A stretch of 63,551 nt of DNA from Peribolospora baueri (Eukaryota > Basidiomycota > Peribolosporomycetes > Peribolosporales > Peribolosporaceae): contig JAMDHS010000109.1 of NCBI GenBank assembly GCA_029717555.1, positions 1 to 63,551 of the forward strand. Direction: 5' to 3'. Below, one piece after another: positions 44,801-56,218 of this stretch. The notes beneath the pieces are model-generated. The model worked only from the letters and a program-made list of their open reading frames with translations, was not told where the DNA came from and did no database searches. Each line of letters opens with the position of its first letter. The first letter of the stretch is position 1. A program made the translations under genes and the position numbers.

Positions 44801-44961
44801 CTCTGGAGCCGGTGCTGCGCGTCAAGGTGACTATTGACGGCGAAGACAAGTGGCACGTGGACGTGGTTGGCAAGCCCGTCAAGGAGCCCAGTGTCGCCCT
44901 CGGAGGGTTGAGCAAGACGCTACAGGAGCTCCTAACCTTTTTGCCTCGCCCGTGGTTCTAA
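41845..44961 (+). CDS. PhoD-like metallophosphatase, membrane-anchored
   Basis: Exons 41845-42156, 42287-43578, 43671-43786, 43878-44043, 44125-44459, 44551-44654, 44746-44961; 846 residues from the GTG. PhoD-type enzymes are Ca/Fe-dependent phosphodiesterases or phosphatases. Three hydrophobic segments at the N-terminal side (VVSVVYRILVYLFLRW; LIIPLYILFLVLSLY; MFVLLLHSLIFLVFLDSLL) suggest membrane anchoring. Then an N-terminal Fn3-like PhoD domain (VRLDGLEPATEYEYRLAF) and the catalytic domain: FVATSCTKPDFP, DFIYADVPFF, SIYDDHEISNNY, YYTFRYGDTAFFVWDTRRYR, LGQEQKEDFLRWL, FIVSSIPFTSMW, VIVLSGDRHEFAA. No ATG exists upstream in frame: a TGA lies at 41836-41838 with no acceptor between. Initiation must be at GTG 41845 or ATG 42016, which would remove the Lys-rich AKKKNKG start. 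Confidence 0.88.
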
Positions 44962-45991
44962 ACGCCCCCACGGGCTTGCCCGGCGGGCGACGAAAGACGC
45001 GGAAGCGCCGGTCCCAACAAGCGAAGATAAGAGGCGAAAAATGGAATTTTGTCCACACAAGCAACGATCCGCACTAGCTTTTCCCCTTCGTATTATTTTC
45101 CTTCCGCTTTTGCTCCCTCGTTTTTTTTTGGTCTCTCGCTCGTACGTCCACCCTAATGAGTCCTTCTTGATCCATCTGCCTACCCACGTTTGCTGGCTTA
45201 AACGCCCGAACAGAACCGTATCTTTCAGGGGTTCTGTATGTCGTTCTCGAGTTGCGTCCTGTCCCTTCTTCAAGTCATGCAAGTAGATGATGACGAAATG
45301 CCCTGGCCGAGCCCCCATCTGACGGACGCGAGAAAGACCGGGTGCGCCACGGACCTGTTCCAGTCAACGTTACGTGTCGAGGGATAGTCGAGAGATACCC
45401 CATCATCGAAAGGTGCGGCGGGGTAACCTCGCCCGACTGTCAACGGGGAACCTGCGACATCCGCGACCTCCACTGCCTCTCGTGTCGCGGCAAGCAGTTG
45501 ACATACAACAGACATACATACGTACATACATACAAACAGACAGACAGACATGGGACACGGGCAGACCCTGCGCCGCGCACAGAGGCTTCGCACTTGGTTC
45601 GTGAAGGGTGAGGGGGCAAAGGTCATAAAGAGGTAGCAGGCGTCCGCTCCGCGTCCGGTGGGCGGGCGGATGAGGGAGAGAGGGGTGGGGGCAAATCGGG
45701 ACGCGGCGAAGGGCCCGCGGCCCCCCGCCCACACTTTGGTTTGCTGGTTTGCAGGCGCGCACGCGCGCGGTCCGACTAGTTCCGTCAGAGTTGGCAAAAC
45801 ATGGGGCTTTCGCGAGACGTATGATGATATGACATGGATATTGCGAAGACGAGGGAAGAAAGAAAGGAAAAGTACAGAATGGGGCTGGACTTCGGAATTC
45901 GAGGAGAGGCGTCGGACTTTTTTCCTGTTCAGTGAGCGATGGGCATCCCTGTCTCACGCAAACCGAACCGAACGGAACGGATCGAGTAAAG
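44962..45991. terminator. Convergent 3' intergenic region PhoD / MFS transporter
   Basis: About 1.03 kb between convergent stops. It contains a (CATA)n/(CAGA)n microsatellite at about 45501-45550 and a run of Ts at 45120-45128. No gene that I can support. Confidence 0.4.
45501..45550 (+). repeat. (CATA)n/(CAGA)n microsatellite
   Basis: Compound tetranucleotide repeat in the convergent spacer between PhoD and the transporter gene. Confidence 0.8.
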
Positions 45992-48654
45992 TCAGACGAG
46001 AGAAGACTCATCGCATAGGACGAGCTGATGGTCCGGGAGAGAGAAGGGGCATGGAGAAAGAAGAAAGAGGCAAAACTCGCCTTGCGCCGCTCGGAGCCTC
46101 TTGCCGCCGTAGACGAGCCCGATGAACAGGGAGAATCCGAGAACGACGTTGAGCACGGTTTGTGTGACGAGCGATGCGATGTAGCCGTCCTTATCTGCCC
46201 ACTCGACGCTAGTAGAGGCGAGGCGAGGCGAGCGAGCGACGAACGAACGAATCACGACGGGTCAGCGCGACGACGACGACGTCGGTCTCAACTTGCGGAG
46301 GACGACGTGGGGGCATCCTACGTACTAGAAGTACGGCACGGCAAACGCAAAGGCGCACTTGACAAAGTTGAAGCTGTGAACGAGCGAGAGGTGAGGAAGG
46401 AAGACGGCGAAGAGGAGGAAGAAGGAAGGTGCCTCTTGGCTCACATTGCCACGCCGTTCATCGACTCGCTGACGTACGTGTCAACGATATAAGTCTGTAA
46501 CAGCGTCCGAAAAGACAGCCCGTCAATTCCGTTCGGGCGAGCGGCGCGGCACGGCGCGGCGCTTACCTGGACGACGCCGGCAGCGGCAACGCTTCCGACC
46601 CAGTAAATGGCGAGGCCGACGATCGGCACCGGCCACTCGAGGCGCTTGGCGACGCCGACGCCAAACATGAGTAAGCCAGCGGCGAGGAAGGGGAGGATGG
46701 GTAGCTGTTGGACGAAGAAGCGAGAGAGAGGGGCGAAGCGCGTCTCGATCGATCGATCAAAATCAACTCTTCCTTCGACCTTCTTTTCGCACTCAACCTC
46801 GAACTCCGCGCCGCGAACTCACGAGAAACCACATCCTGTACTCGGGCTCGCGAATACCGCCATTGCGTCGGACGAGGCGGGCGACCAGCGAATCGGCCAT
46901 GACGCCGCCGCCAATCTTGCCAATGACGCCTCCGATCAGGGCCGATAAAAAGAGGAGGCCGACCATGCTCGACTTGAAAGCGTAGGGCGGTTCGGCGAAG
47001 ACGAGTGGAATGGCCACGTTGACGCCTACGCTCCACCCAAAGACGAGAGAGTACCACACGGAGGGCAGGAGGATGGGCAGGTAGGTGAACATGACGAGCG
47101 GCCGGAGCGTCATCATAAGAAACTGGCGACGCAGGTGAGATCTGGTGTCAGGCCAGGGTCGTGGAAAGTTTCACGGAAGGACGTACTCACCGTTTTGGGA
47201 CGGTGCCAAGGCATCCACACCGCTCCGAGCTTTCCAGTGTAGGTCACAGGGGACAAGTCGGCACCCTCTCCTGTGCTCCCACTCGATGTCATACGACGGG
47301 TGTACAGAGCTGATGGCCAAAGGGACGACAAAATGAGAAGTGACACAAAAAAAAACTCGAGAACAGACAATCGGCTCCTCACTTTCCGGGACGAACAAGA
47401 CGATCAGCACCAGGCTGGCGGCGGCCAAGATGATGCCGAAGTAGTAGAGCCATTGCCAGCGCAAATGCTCAAGCATGAAGCCGCCGATGACGGGCCTGCA
47501 AAAGTAGAAGGGACGGCAGGGATCAGACCGTGTTTAAAGCAAGGGGGGGGATGGGATCGGAACTTACGCAGTCACCGGGCCGCCCGCAACAAACAAAGAC
47601 CAGAAGGCGACGGCGAATCCACGGTGCTCCTTGGAGAAGATGTCGGAGGCGGTGGTGGCGCCGAGGGTCAGGGGTGCCGCTCCTAAAAAGCCGATGACGA
47701 AGCGGGAGGCGTAGAAAGAGGCAAAGCTCTTAGTAAAGGCGGGCCAGAACATGGTCGCAAAATACAAGGTGGCGGACAAGATGTCTGCATGATGAAGGAC
47801 GGCTGGCCGTGAGCGGAAGGTCGGGCGGGCGCCGCGCGCGCTACGACGACGAGACGTATAGAGGGAGGGAGGACCAAACAAGCTTACAAGTGGGGCGACG
47901 GCCTACCGTCTTCGAAAGGGGGCCGTAGAAGAGAGGGCCAATGCCGGTGCCAAGAATGGTCAAGCCTTGAACGAAAAATTGGCCCACCGCGGGCGGGTAA
48001 GAACGGGGCCAAGTCGAACGCGCTCGGGGGATATGCAAGTTTGCAGCAGCGTCAAGACCCCACTCACCGAGCGAGTCGGCGCTTGCGGGTATACTGACGT
48101 GGTAATACTTGGCCACCTGGGGACCCGAGGGTCAGGGCGAGTGCGACAAGGTGATCAGCCCGACGGCGCGACACACAGCCACAGCCACGTCCGCCCGTGT
48201 CTGAGAGCGACGTACGGGTACAATAGCAATGATGTGGGCCGCGGCGCCGTAGTTAACTTGGGTGGCAAGGGAAGCGTCGGCACGACTCGGTCAGTCGTGG
48301 TCGGGTCGTTCGAGAGCGAGCTATGAGAAGGACTCACCGGAGGCGGCGCTGAAGGAGACGATGAACAAGATGAGAAGCTTTCGCCAAGTGGGCATGTTCT
48401 GCCGACCGGGGATTAGAATATGTGTCAGGATACGGTCGGGGCGACCGGGGAAGGCCAAACGGCCCGCCTGTCTCCCTTCCGGTGCTCCCTTCTCCTTGAC
48501 TTGTCCCCGGGCGACTCACCTGGGGATCGGCGGGATCATCGCTGACGACGTCCGTTCCTGGGTCGATGGCAATACCGCTGTCACACGCCTGAGGAGTCTG
48601 GGACTGGGTCAGGCTGCCCTTCTCCGCGGCGTCTGCGGCTAGGGAAAGGGACAT
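45992..48654 (-). CDS. MFS transporter (DHA1-like drug/metabolite efflux type)
   Basis: Thirteen exons: 48654-48520, 48398-48338, 48256-48216, 48116-48068, 47965-47888, 47784-47568, 47495-47383, 47309-47191, 47122-46823, 46704-46567, 46494-46445, 46373-46326, 46208-45992; phase holds, 521 residues. Twelve-helix major facilitator layout: TM1 KLLILFIVSFSAASVNYG, the loop-2 motif GPLSKTVGRRPT, TM4 SRFVIGFLGAAPLTLG, then DIFSKEHRGFAVAFWSLFVA, GGPVTAPVIGGFMLEHLRWQ (motif C region), VLIVLFVPE, a cytosolic centre RRMTSSGSTGEGADLSPVTY, and C-half helices such as LPSVWYSLVFGWSVGVNVAI, VGLLFLSALIGGVIGKIGGG, VGLAIYWVGSVAAAGVVQ and TYIVDTYVSESMNGVA. Probably a plasma-membrane proton antiporter. It is divergent to the adenylate-forming reductase, so export of that pathway's product is a reasonable guess. 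Exons are unusually small and numerous. Confidence 0.88.
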
Positions 48655-50604
48655 GTTGAGTGAGCTGTAGAGGGGTGAAGGACGAGGGAAGGAGAAGAAT
48701 GGGGGCTGCTCCGTTGCGGGGGGGATGCGGGGGCGTGTATAAATGTGAACAAAAACGCGGTCCCCTTCCTCCGTTTCTCTCGCACAAGCAAGCCTAGTCC
48801 GGCGGTGCGTGCGGTGGCGATCTGCTGCAGCCGTCCTCGCAGGGGGATGGAGATTAGGAGGGAGACGGCGTGCGTTGTATTGAAGAGCAGAGCCGACTGT
48901 CGAGACCCCGTCCATCCTCCTTGCTCGCCCCTCCGTCCTTGTCCTTGGCCTTCTCACGAGGATGCATGGCCGGACCGACGGCGATGCCAGGAACGAGCAG
49001 AGCAGCACGGACGGATGGGCGTGCTCTGTCGAGGTCGAGGGCGCGGCGAGTGGGTGGGGCGTGGCGTTGAAGACGACGTTCGGACGGCCAGCGAGCGCAA
49101 GCCCGGCGTGGACACGGGGGCCGGTCTGGACAGGATCGGGATCGACTCGTTGAGGTGATATGGGAGACCATGACCATGACCTGACTGACGTATGGACGCT
49201 GAGAGCCAGGTTGGCGAAGGAGTCGGCTCATACTCTGCCAGCGGGAGAACGATCGCCCTGACGCTGTCCCTCGAGCCCGTGACCAACTGGGCCGCCCCGC
49301 GCGGACAGCTCAGAGGGACACGGAGGACACCCCGTGCGCTGCGCTTGCCTTGCGGAGGGAGAGAGAGGGACGACGATGGCCAGTGAATGGGTGGGTGGCT
49401 CGTTTATGAGGCGGGCGTTGTCTCGGACGGCCAGGGTCGCCTCCGACGCTCCTATTTTGCCATTATATTGCGGGCTCGGAAGAATGGAGGCGAGGCGGAT
49501 CGTGCACGGTCAGTCGATGGGTCTCTCTCTTCGACGCTCTCCTCCGCTGTATATAACAGGGCCCATCGTCCAGATGCAGATGGAGACGACCTGACCTGAG
49601 AATGCGCTCCACGACGGGTGTTAAGTAGGCGCCGGGGGCTTAGGATGGATGCCACCTCTGCCGCCCACAGCGCCAGCCAAGCCAAGCCCCGGCCGGACGT
49701 GCGCGTTTGATAGAAAGCTAAGCCGAGAGTCCAAGTCGGCATCGACGGACATAGTCACGTTTGGTCCGGGCACGTTATTAACCGTCTTGCTATCCGTGTC
49801 CGGCGATCGTGTCATCAGTATTAAAAAATCGCATGTTTCACTCCACTTCCCTCGTCGCCGCTTACCATTGCTGCTTAGCTGTTGTTGCCCGTCGTGTTGC
49901 CTCCTTTACGCCACTGCCGTGCTCCGCGGACACCGGTGCCGACAGACGGACAGCTTCCGCCTTCCGGAGACTCCACCACAACTTTCCTTGCACACCACTA
50001 GCCCCCCGCCGCCCGGACGCTGTGCGATGAGGACCGGTCGGTGCCTGTCATCGCCGCGCTGTCAGAGGCCTTCCACATTCGTTCGTGTCGCCTTCCGTCC
50101 GCGATCAACGGCATCCATCCATGCCGCCAAGTCGTCGTGCCGTCGTTCTTCTTTCCGCCGTATCGACCACCGTCGCTTGCTTACGTCCTCAGCCTCACGC
50201 ATACAGTACGTGCGTCGCGTCTCCGGTCCGCCTCATGCTGGCGAGTGAGTCTGCGGATCAGACCAACGTCGGTCCACACCAAGTTCGAAGGACGCACGGC
50301 ACCAGACACCGGACTTAGCTCTTGGCCGTGCCCTGATGCTAAATAACGTCGGTGCCGGACCATGTCCGCCCGTCGTCGGGCTAGCACTGAACCGATCCTA
50401 CCCTGCGAGCACTATATTAAGGGAATGGGGGCCTCGTCTATATCCTCTTTATCTCTCGTCCTCCTTCCTCCCTCTCATTGACGCTTTCTTTCCAGCGCTC
50501 TGACACGTCCTTTCTGGCGCTCGCTGCGACTACGCACCGGAACGCATCACCTCCGCTCTCCTCCCGAGTTGCTGGCGAAACAAATAAAAACGCTTGAACC
50601 GGAA
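48655..50604. promoter_or_regulatory. Divergent intergenic region MFS transporter / reductase
   Basis: About 1.95 kb, the longest gene-free stretch in the window. Likely carries promoters of both genes: a TATTTA-like element near 48737 on the transporter side and TATATTAA at 50413 on the reductase side. Open frames inside are GC-driven and show neither splice structure nor motifs. No transposon or RNA gene recognised. Confidence 0.45.
50413..50420 (+). promoter_or_regulatory. TATA-box-like element TATATTAA
   Basis: Lies about 190 bp upstream of the reductase start codon, followed by a CT-rich (GTCCTCCTTCCTCCCTC) stretch typical of a transcription start area. Confidence 0.45.
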
Positions 50605-53600
50605 ATGGTCGCGGCTGCCATCAACCTCCCGACATCGTCCCTACCCAACCAGCATGGCATCTCTCCGGACAATCGGACCTGGACGCCGCCTGACTTCAGT
50701 ACTGACCCTGATCCCCTCCAGCTCGTTGACTGGCACGCGGAGAGGAGCCCAAACCATGTGCGGCACGTCTGGGAGGCAGCCGAGGGCGATGCTCAGGCTC
50801 AGAATGGATTGAGGCGCATGACCAACGCCGAGTATCGCAGGGCCGTCCATCGCTGCGCACGCTACCTCGCCTCGCACCTCGGCCCGAATTCGGGGAATAA
50901 GCGCTACACCATCGCCATCCTCGCCGCCATCGATTCGCTCACCTATTCCATCCTCTATTTCGCCATATGGCAGCTCGGCCACGTCTGCTTCCCCATCTCG
51001 TCCCGCAACTCCGCGCCTGCCGTCGTCCACCTGATCACCAAGGTCGGCGTGACACATGCCATCGTCGGCGGCGGCTCGATGCCCGACCTCTTTCAGCAAG
51101 TCGAGCAAGCCTTGGCCAAGGAGAGCAAGCAGGCGACCATCCAGGTCATCGAACCGCCGACGTTCGAGACCATCGCTCCCCAATATGGTCCCAACGGCCC
51201 CGACGAACCCGACGTGGAGCTCTTGTCGCCTCCGAAGAAGCCCGAGATGGAAGAACCGATGCTCATCTTGCATTCCTCCGGTGCGCTTGCCCCTTCCGCC
51301 CATCCTATCCTTCCTTTCCTCTTGCTCTGTGCTCTCCGACTGCCACGCTCAACCCTTGCCCCATCGTCCCGCCGCGGGGCACACAGGCTCGACCAGCTTC
51401 CCGAAACCCATCATCTATCGGTCCTTGCACCTTATTCAGTGTTTGGCCGCGCCCTGGTACGGTGAGGGCGACGCCTGCGGCTCTGGTGTGTCTTCTTTTC
51501 GCAATACATCCCACCCTACCCTCGCCCCGCTTTGCCGTTTTCTTGAAGACCCGTCGTTCACGCTGCTTTCGCCTTCTCTTCTCCGCTAGTCATCGGTGCG
51601 ATTGGCATTCCAGCCTTCCACGCCATGGGCGTCCATCAGCTCGTCTTGCAGCCGCCTTCCACCGGAGCCATCGTGGCCGTCCACCGCCCGACCTCACCGG
51701 TCATGGTCGCCACACCGGAGAACGTCCTCGCCGGCGTTGAGAAGACGCGGTGCGATAGCATGCTCGCCGTACCCGCCTTCTTGGAGGTGAGTGCTCGCTC
51801 GGGCTTTGACCTAAGTAAGGTGCCGGTCCGACTAACATTCGTATTGGGCGTGTGTGTTTGTTTTAAGATGTGGTCAAAGGACCCCGAGGCGATCAAGGTC
51901 CTCGCAAAGGTCGAAAACGGCGTGGTGAGCGTCACTTCTTCTGGGGTCTCCTCTAAATGCCTCTAGCCATCCCTTTGCAAGCCCCCTCGCTGATCGCGAA
52001 GATACCTTCCATCGTTTGCCATCTCAGTACTTCGGCGGAGGGCCCCTCAGCCGTCCTGCCGGCGACGTACTCGCAAGCCACGGGGTCAAGATCGTCAACC
52101 TGCTTGGAATGACCGAAGCATTCGGCGTGACGAAGTACCCTTGCAATCCCACTGGCGGCGCCGAAGACTCGGCCTGGGAGTACTTTCGCTTCGGAGACTG
52201 GGCCTGCATCCGATTCGAGGCGCAAGACGATGGTTCTGGCGTCTATGAGCTCATCTGCTGCGTGAGTGACATTCGAGATGACGACGATGCGTCGTGACAA
52301 CCTTCGTTCGTGGCCCCTTCAGACAGCTCAAATCGCGGTTCTTTCTACTCATCGGGTTTTTTTTTTTTGCAGACGAGCGACATCTACAGGCCGGCGTTCT
52401 TCAACGTGCCCGAGAAGCAAGAGTTTGCCACAAACGACCTGTTTGTCCAACGTACGTATTCTCCTCGCCTCTCTTCTTTTGTTCTTCTCCACCGGCCCGG
52501 TCCGGTCCGGCCCGGCCCGTCTGACCTTCCCCAACCCTCTCTGCAGATCCGAAGGACCCCACGCTCTGGCGTATGGTCGGACGGAAAGACGATCAGATCA
52601 TGCTTTCCACCGGCGAAAAGGTGCGACGACGACGACGACGGTCTTGCGCGTTTGCTGCGCCTCGTTGCGCCCTTCGCTCACCGATTCTTCGTCTGTCTTT
52701 TTTTTTTCTTCGCACAGACCAACCCTGGGCCCATCGGTAAGCAGAAGCAATACGACGCGGCCTAACTCCTTATCTTGCCTCGTATCCATCCCTCATCCTC
52801 ATCCTCATCCTCATCCCGTCCACGACCCATCTCAAGAGGGCATCCTCAAACAAAGCCCCTTCATCTCGGAAGCGGTCATGTTCGGACGGGCAAAGGAGCA
52901 GAACGGCGTCCTCGTCCAACCGGCGCCTGGACACGAATTCGACCCCAGCGACGAGAACAACTTGACAGCCTTCCGGAACAAGATTTGGTGAGACCCAAGC
53001 GCGAGCCCGACGGACGGGCCAGAAGCGGCGGCACCAAGACGGAGAGAGAAAGAGAGAGAAGCTTACAACCCGCCGTCCTTGACTTTTTGCAGGCCCAAAG
53101 TCGAGGAGGCCAACGCGTTCGCCCCGCAGCATTCGCGCATCTTCAAAGAGGTGAGCGGGAGTTCTCTTTTCTGCGAAGTGCGACGCGGCCCTCGCTCGCT
53201 CGCTCGCTCGCTCGCCGCATCGGTGTTGTCGTTCCTGTCTTAACTTTGAGCGCCCTACGCCTCGGACCTCGGTTCGCGTTCTACAGATGATCCTCGTCGC
53301 GAAGCCGTCAAAGCCTTTCCAGTTCACCCCCAAGCGTACCGTCCGGCGCAAGGAAATGATTCGCATTTATGAGGACGAGATCGAGGCGTGTTACAAAGCC
53401 GTCGAGGTATCATCCCGCCTCTCTGCCGGCATCGCTGCGCCGACATCGTGGTCCGAGCCCGAGACGCTTGGCTTCATCCGGACGCTCGTCGGCCAAATCC
53501 TCCAAAGCGGCGGGAGGCGATCCGAGGTGGCAGACGACGCGGATCTGTTCTCAAACGGCTTCGACAGGTGAGCGGCCACCGCACCGCATCGCATCGTGCT

Positions 53601-55336
53601 CGGCCGTAAGTTGAGCCGTCCCCCGTCCGCGTCGCTGACCGTCTCTACCGGCTCGGCTCATCCTATCCTGAAAAAAAAAAGCCTCCAAGCGACCCACCTC
53701 CGAAACTCCATCCTTTCCGCCATGCGCGCCAGCGGCGTGAAGACGGTCCAAAGCGTCCCCTCCGGCATCGTCTTCCAACACCCCACCATCGCTTCGCTCG
53801 CCGCTGCCATCTCTGCCGTCGCTCTCTCCGCCGCCGCCGCCGTCGGAAACGGCGTTCACCCATCCACCCAAAGCCCGGCTGCCGCCAAAGTGCGCGAAAT
53901 GGAAGCACTCGTCAAGGCGTACACGACCGACCTTCCCGCTCACAAGCCGGATCCGGCCCGCGGTGCGGCCGAGTCCGGCAAAGAGACCGTGCTCGTCACG
54001 GGAACGACGGGCGGCCTGGGATCTCACCTGCTCGCTCAACTCGTGGCGATGGAGTCGGTCGAGAAAGTTTATGCGATGAACAGACGCGCCAAGGACGGCC
54101 GGAGCCTGATGGAGAGGCAAGAAGCGGCCTTTACGGAGCGGCTCGGCAGCGCTGCAGCGGCTGGCAAAGTGCTGCAGAGCGCCAAGCTGGTGCTCGTCGA
54201 AGCCGCGACGGAGAAAGAGGACCTCGATGTTCAACCGGTCCTGCTGGAGGAGGTGAGCATGGGAACTTGCTCTGTCGCTTCTGCAGATCCCACCGGACTA
54301 ACCCCTCTCCGCTCCATCCCACCCCCCGCCCACTTCCCCCGCACCAGATACGGTCTTCAACGACCCTTATCATCCACAATGCGTGGCGGCTTGATTTCAA
54401 TCTTGCCTTGGCCTCGTTCAAGCCGCAGCTCGACTCCGTGGCGAACCTGGTTCGCCTCGCCCTGGGCTCTTCGCGGTCAACGCCACCTCGTATCGTGTTT
54501 ATTTCTTCTATCGGCGTCACGTCCTCGTGGACATCCCCTGGGTTCGTACCTGAAGAGCCGCTGCCGGACCTCAAGATTGCCGTCGGCGGCGGGTACGGCG
54601 AGGCCAAAGCGACGGCCGAGAGGATTCTCGAAAGGGTAGCAGAAACGACGGCTGTGAAGACGCTCAACATACGAGTCGGGCAGCTCGCCGGCTCCACGTG
54701 CAGCGGTGCGTGGGCCACGACGGACTGGCTACCGATGCTGGTCAAGTCGGCTGAAGATCTTGGCTGCTTGCCGGGCGGACAAGGGGTGAGTTGAGGGAAG
54801 AGACGGCTCGGACATGTCGTGGAGACAGAGAGATGCAGCCCCTGTGTTGCCGTGTCGCTCACCCTCGTCTCGTCCCGTTGCATCCTTTGCAGTCCATCAC
54901 TTGGCTTCCCGTCGACATAGCCGCCTCGGCCATCCTTGACTTCCGTCACTCGGCTTGCCAGACCCTTCATATCGTCCATCCGAACCCTTGCCCGTGGTCG
55001 GAGGCGGCCCGAGTGTTCTCGTCCTCCCTCGGCGCTCCGCTCGTTCCCTACGCCGAGTGGCTGCGCCGCCTGACGGAACGAGCAGACGATCCAAATGCCG
55101 CTGCGACGAATCCGGCGGTGAAGCTGGCTGACTTTTACGGGCACGGCACGACAGAGGTGGACGGCGAACACGAAATCATGGGCCTCCCCAGGCTCAGCAC
55201 GGACAAGGCCACGCGGGAAAGCGCCTCCCTGAGAAACGTTCCTCGCCTGGACGCCGAAGACGTCGAAAGTTGGATCGCCTTCTGGAGGCGCACAGGCTTT
55301 CTTCGTCCGCAAGCGGCGGACGTGCGGTCAGGTTAG
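50605..55336 (+). CDS. Adenylation-thiolation-reductase enzyme (NRPS-like carboxylate reductase)
   Basis: Fourteen exons: 50605-51280, 51387-51461, 51590-51786, 51868-51924, 52028-52261, 52373-52451, 52547-52620, 52718-52736, 52837-52987, 53093-53150, 53287-53567, 53682-54252, 54348-54785, 54893-55336; 1117 residues. Such enzymes activate a carboxylic acid as an adenylate, load it on phosphopantetheine and release it as aldehyde or alcohol with NADPH. Adenylation domain: ILHSSGSTSFPKPI (phosphate loop, about 220-232), FHAMGVHQLVL, YFGGGPLSRPAGD, NLLGMTEAFGV, WRMVGRKDDQIMLSTGEK. Carrier domain: DADLFSNGFDSLQATHLR with the pantetheine Ser634 split by an intron. Reductase: VLVTGTTGGLGSHLLAQL (NADP loop, 741-747), FISSIGVTSS, Tyr907/Lys911 in YGEAKATAE, and LPVDIAASAILDF. 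No condensation domain. Not Lys2: the N-terminal part and the 1117-residue length fit basidiomycete adenylate-forming reductases. Substrate unknown. Confidence 0.93.
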
Positions 55337-56218
55337 GTTTCTGGGCTGAGCGACACCGCCGACACGTGCAGAAGGTTAGATTAGAAAAGAAGACTTGTCC
55401 CGGTACAATGGATCTCCCATTGACGATAGAGTCCATCATATCATCGCCCAATGTGGGGAGGCATGTAGACACGCACGGGACGTGCTCTTCTGTTTTTCTT
55501 CATATATAACTGCAACGTCTCCTTTCGCCCGCCTTTGGACGAGCTCGCTCTCCTCTCTCTCCTTTTCTTTCTCTCGCCCCGACGTCCAGTGTGTGAGCGA
55601 AGGGCGGACAGAGTGAAGCACGTGACGCTCCTCCTGGGCGACAGTGGTCGCCGTGTGCGGAGCCAAGCCGACGTTGCGTTGACAGGTCGCTCGGCAGCTC
55701 GGGCTTGGCCGATCGGCCTCCGCCCGGCAGCTCGGCACACGAAAGTGCCGCGGGCGGGCGACCGACCACCTCCACCTCCACCGGGAGTGAATTTTTATGT
55801 CGTCGGATTCGATGCGAGCATGAGGGACTCCTTCTCGTTCCACCACGAGCACCCTCGTCGCAACTGTCGGTGCCGTGGAGATTCCTTTGCCTTTTTCCAT
55901 CACAATTGCCCGTCGTCACCTTTCCCGCCGTCGCCTTGCTCGCCGTCATCGCCTTTCTCGCCGTCGCCCTTCTTCCTGTCCCTCCGCTGTGCCGCTCGGT
56001 TTGAACCCTGGAGGGACGGAAGGGAGAGAGAGAGTTTGGAGATACAGATACGTATGTATGGGTAGCCGCTCGTCATCCAATCGTCTTTTGCGACTTCAAC
56101 CCCGGCGCGCCACACTCGTTTTGCTCCTTTCCTCCGCTCGTCTTGCTTCTTTTCCGCCTGCCCCGTTTTCTGCCTCCACCCCGCCGGCCTTCTCTCATTT
56201 CTTCGGTCGCAGCAAGCT
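55337..56218. promoter_or_regulatory. Intergenic region reductase / second MFS transporter
   Basis: About 880 bp, tandem orientation, so it holds the 3' end of the reductase and the promoter of the transporter. Repeated GCCGTCG(CC) units at about 55923-55975 and a GAGAGAGAG run at 56024-56032. A TATATA element is at 55502-55507. No gene seen. Confidence 0.4.

Noticed and set aside
49000-50400. Several open frames in the long divergent spacer
   Set aside because: None has splice structure, a domain or consistent codon bias; they are expected by chance in GC-rich DNA.
50569-50604. Extension of the reductase N-terminus upstream of 50605
   Set aside because: It begins at TTG and adds 12 residues with no family support; the first ATG is 50605.
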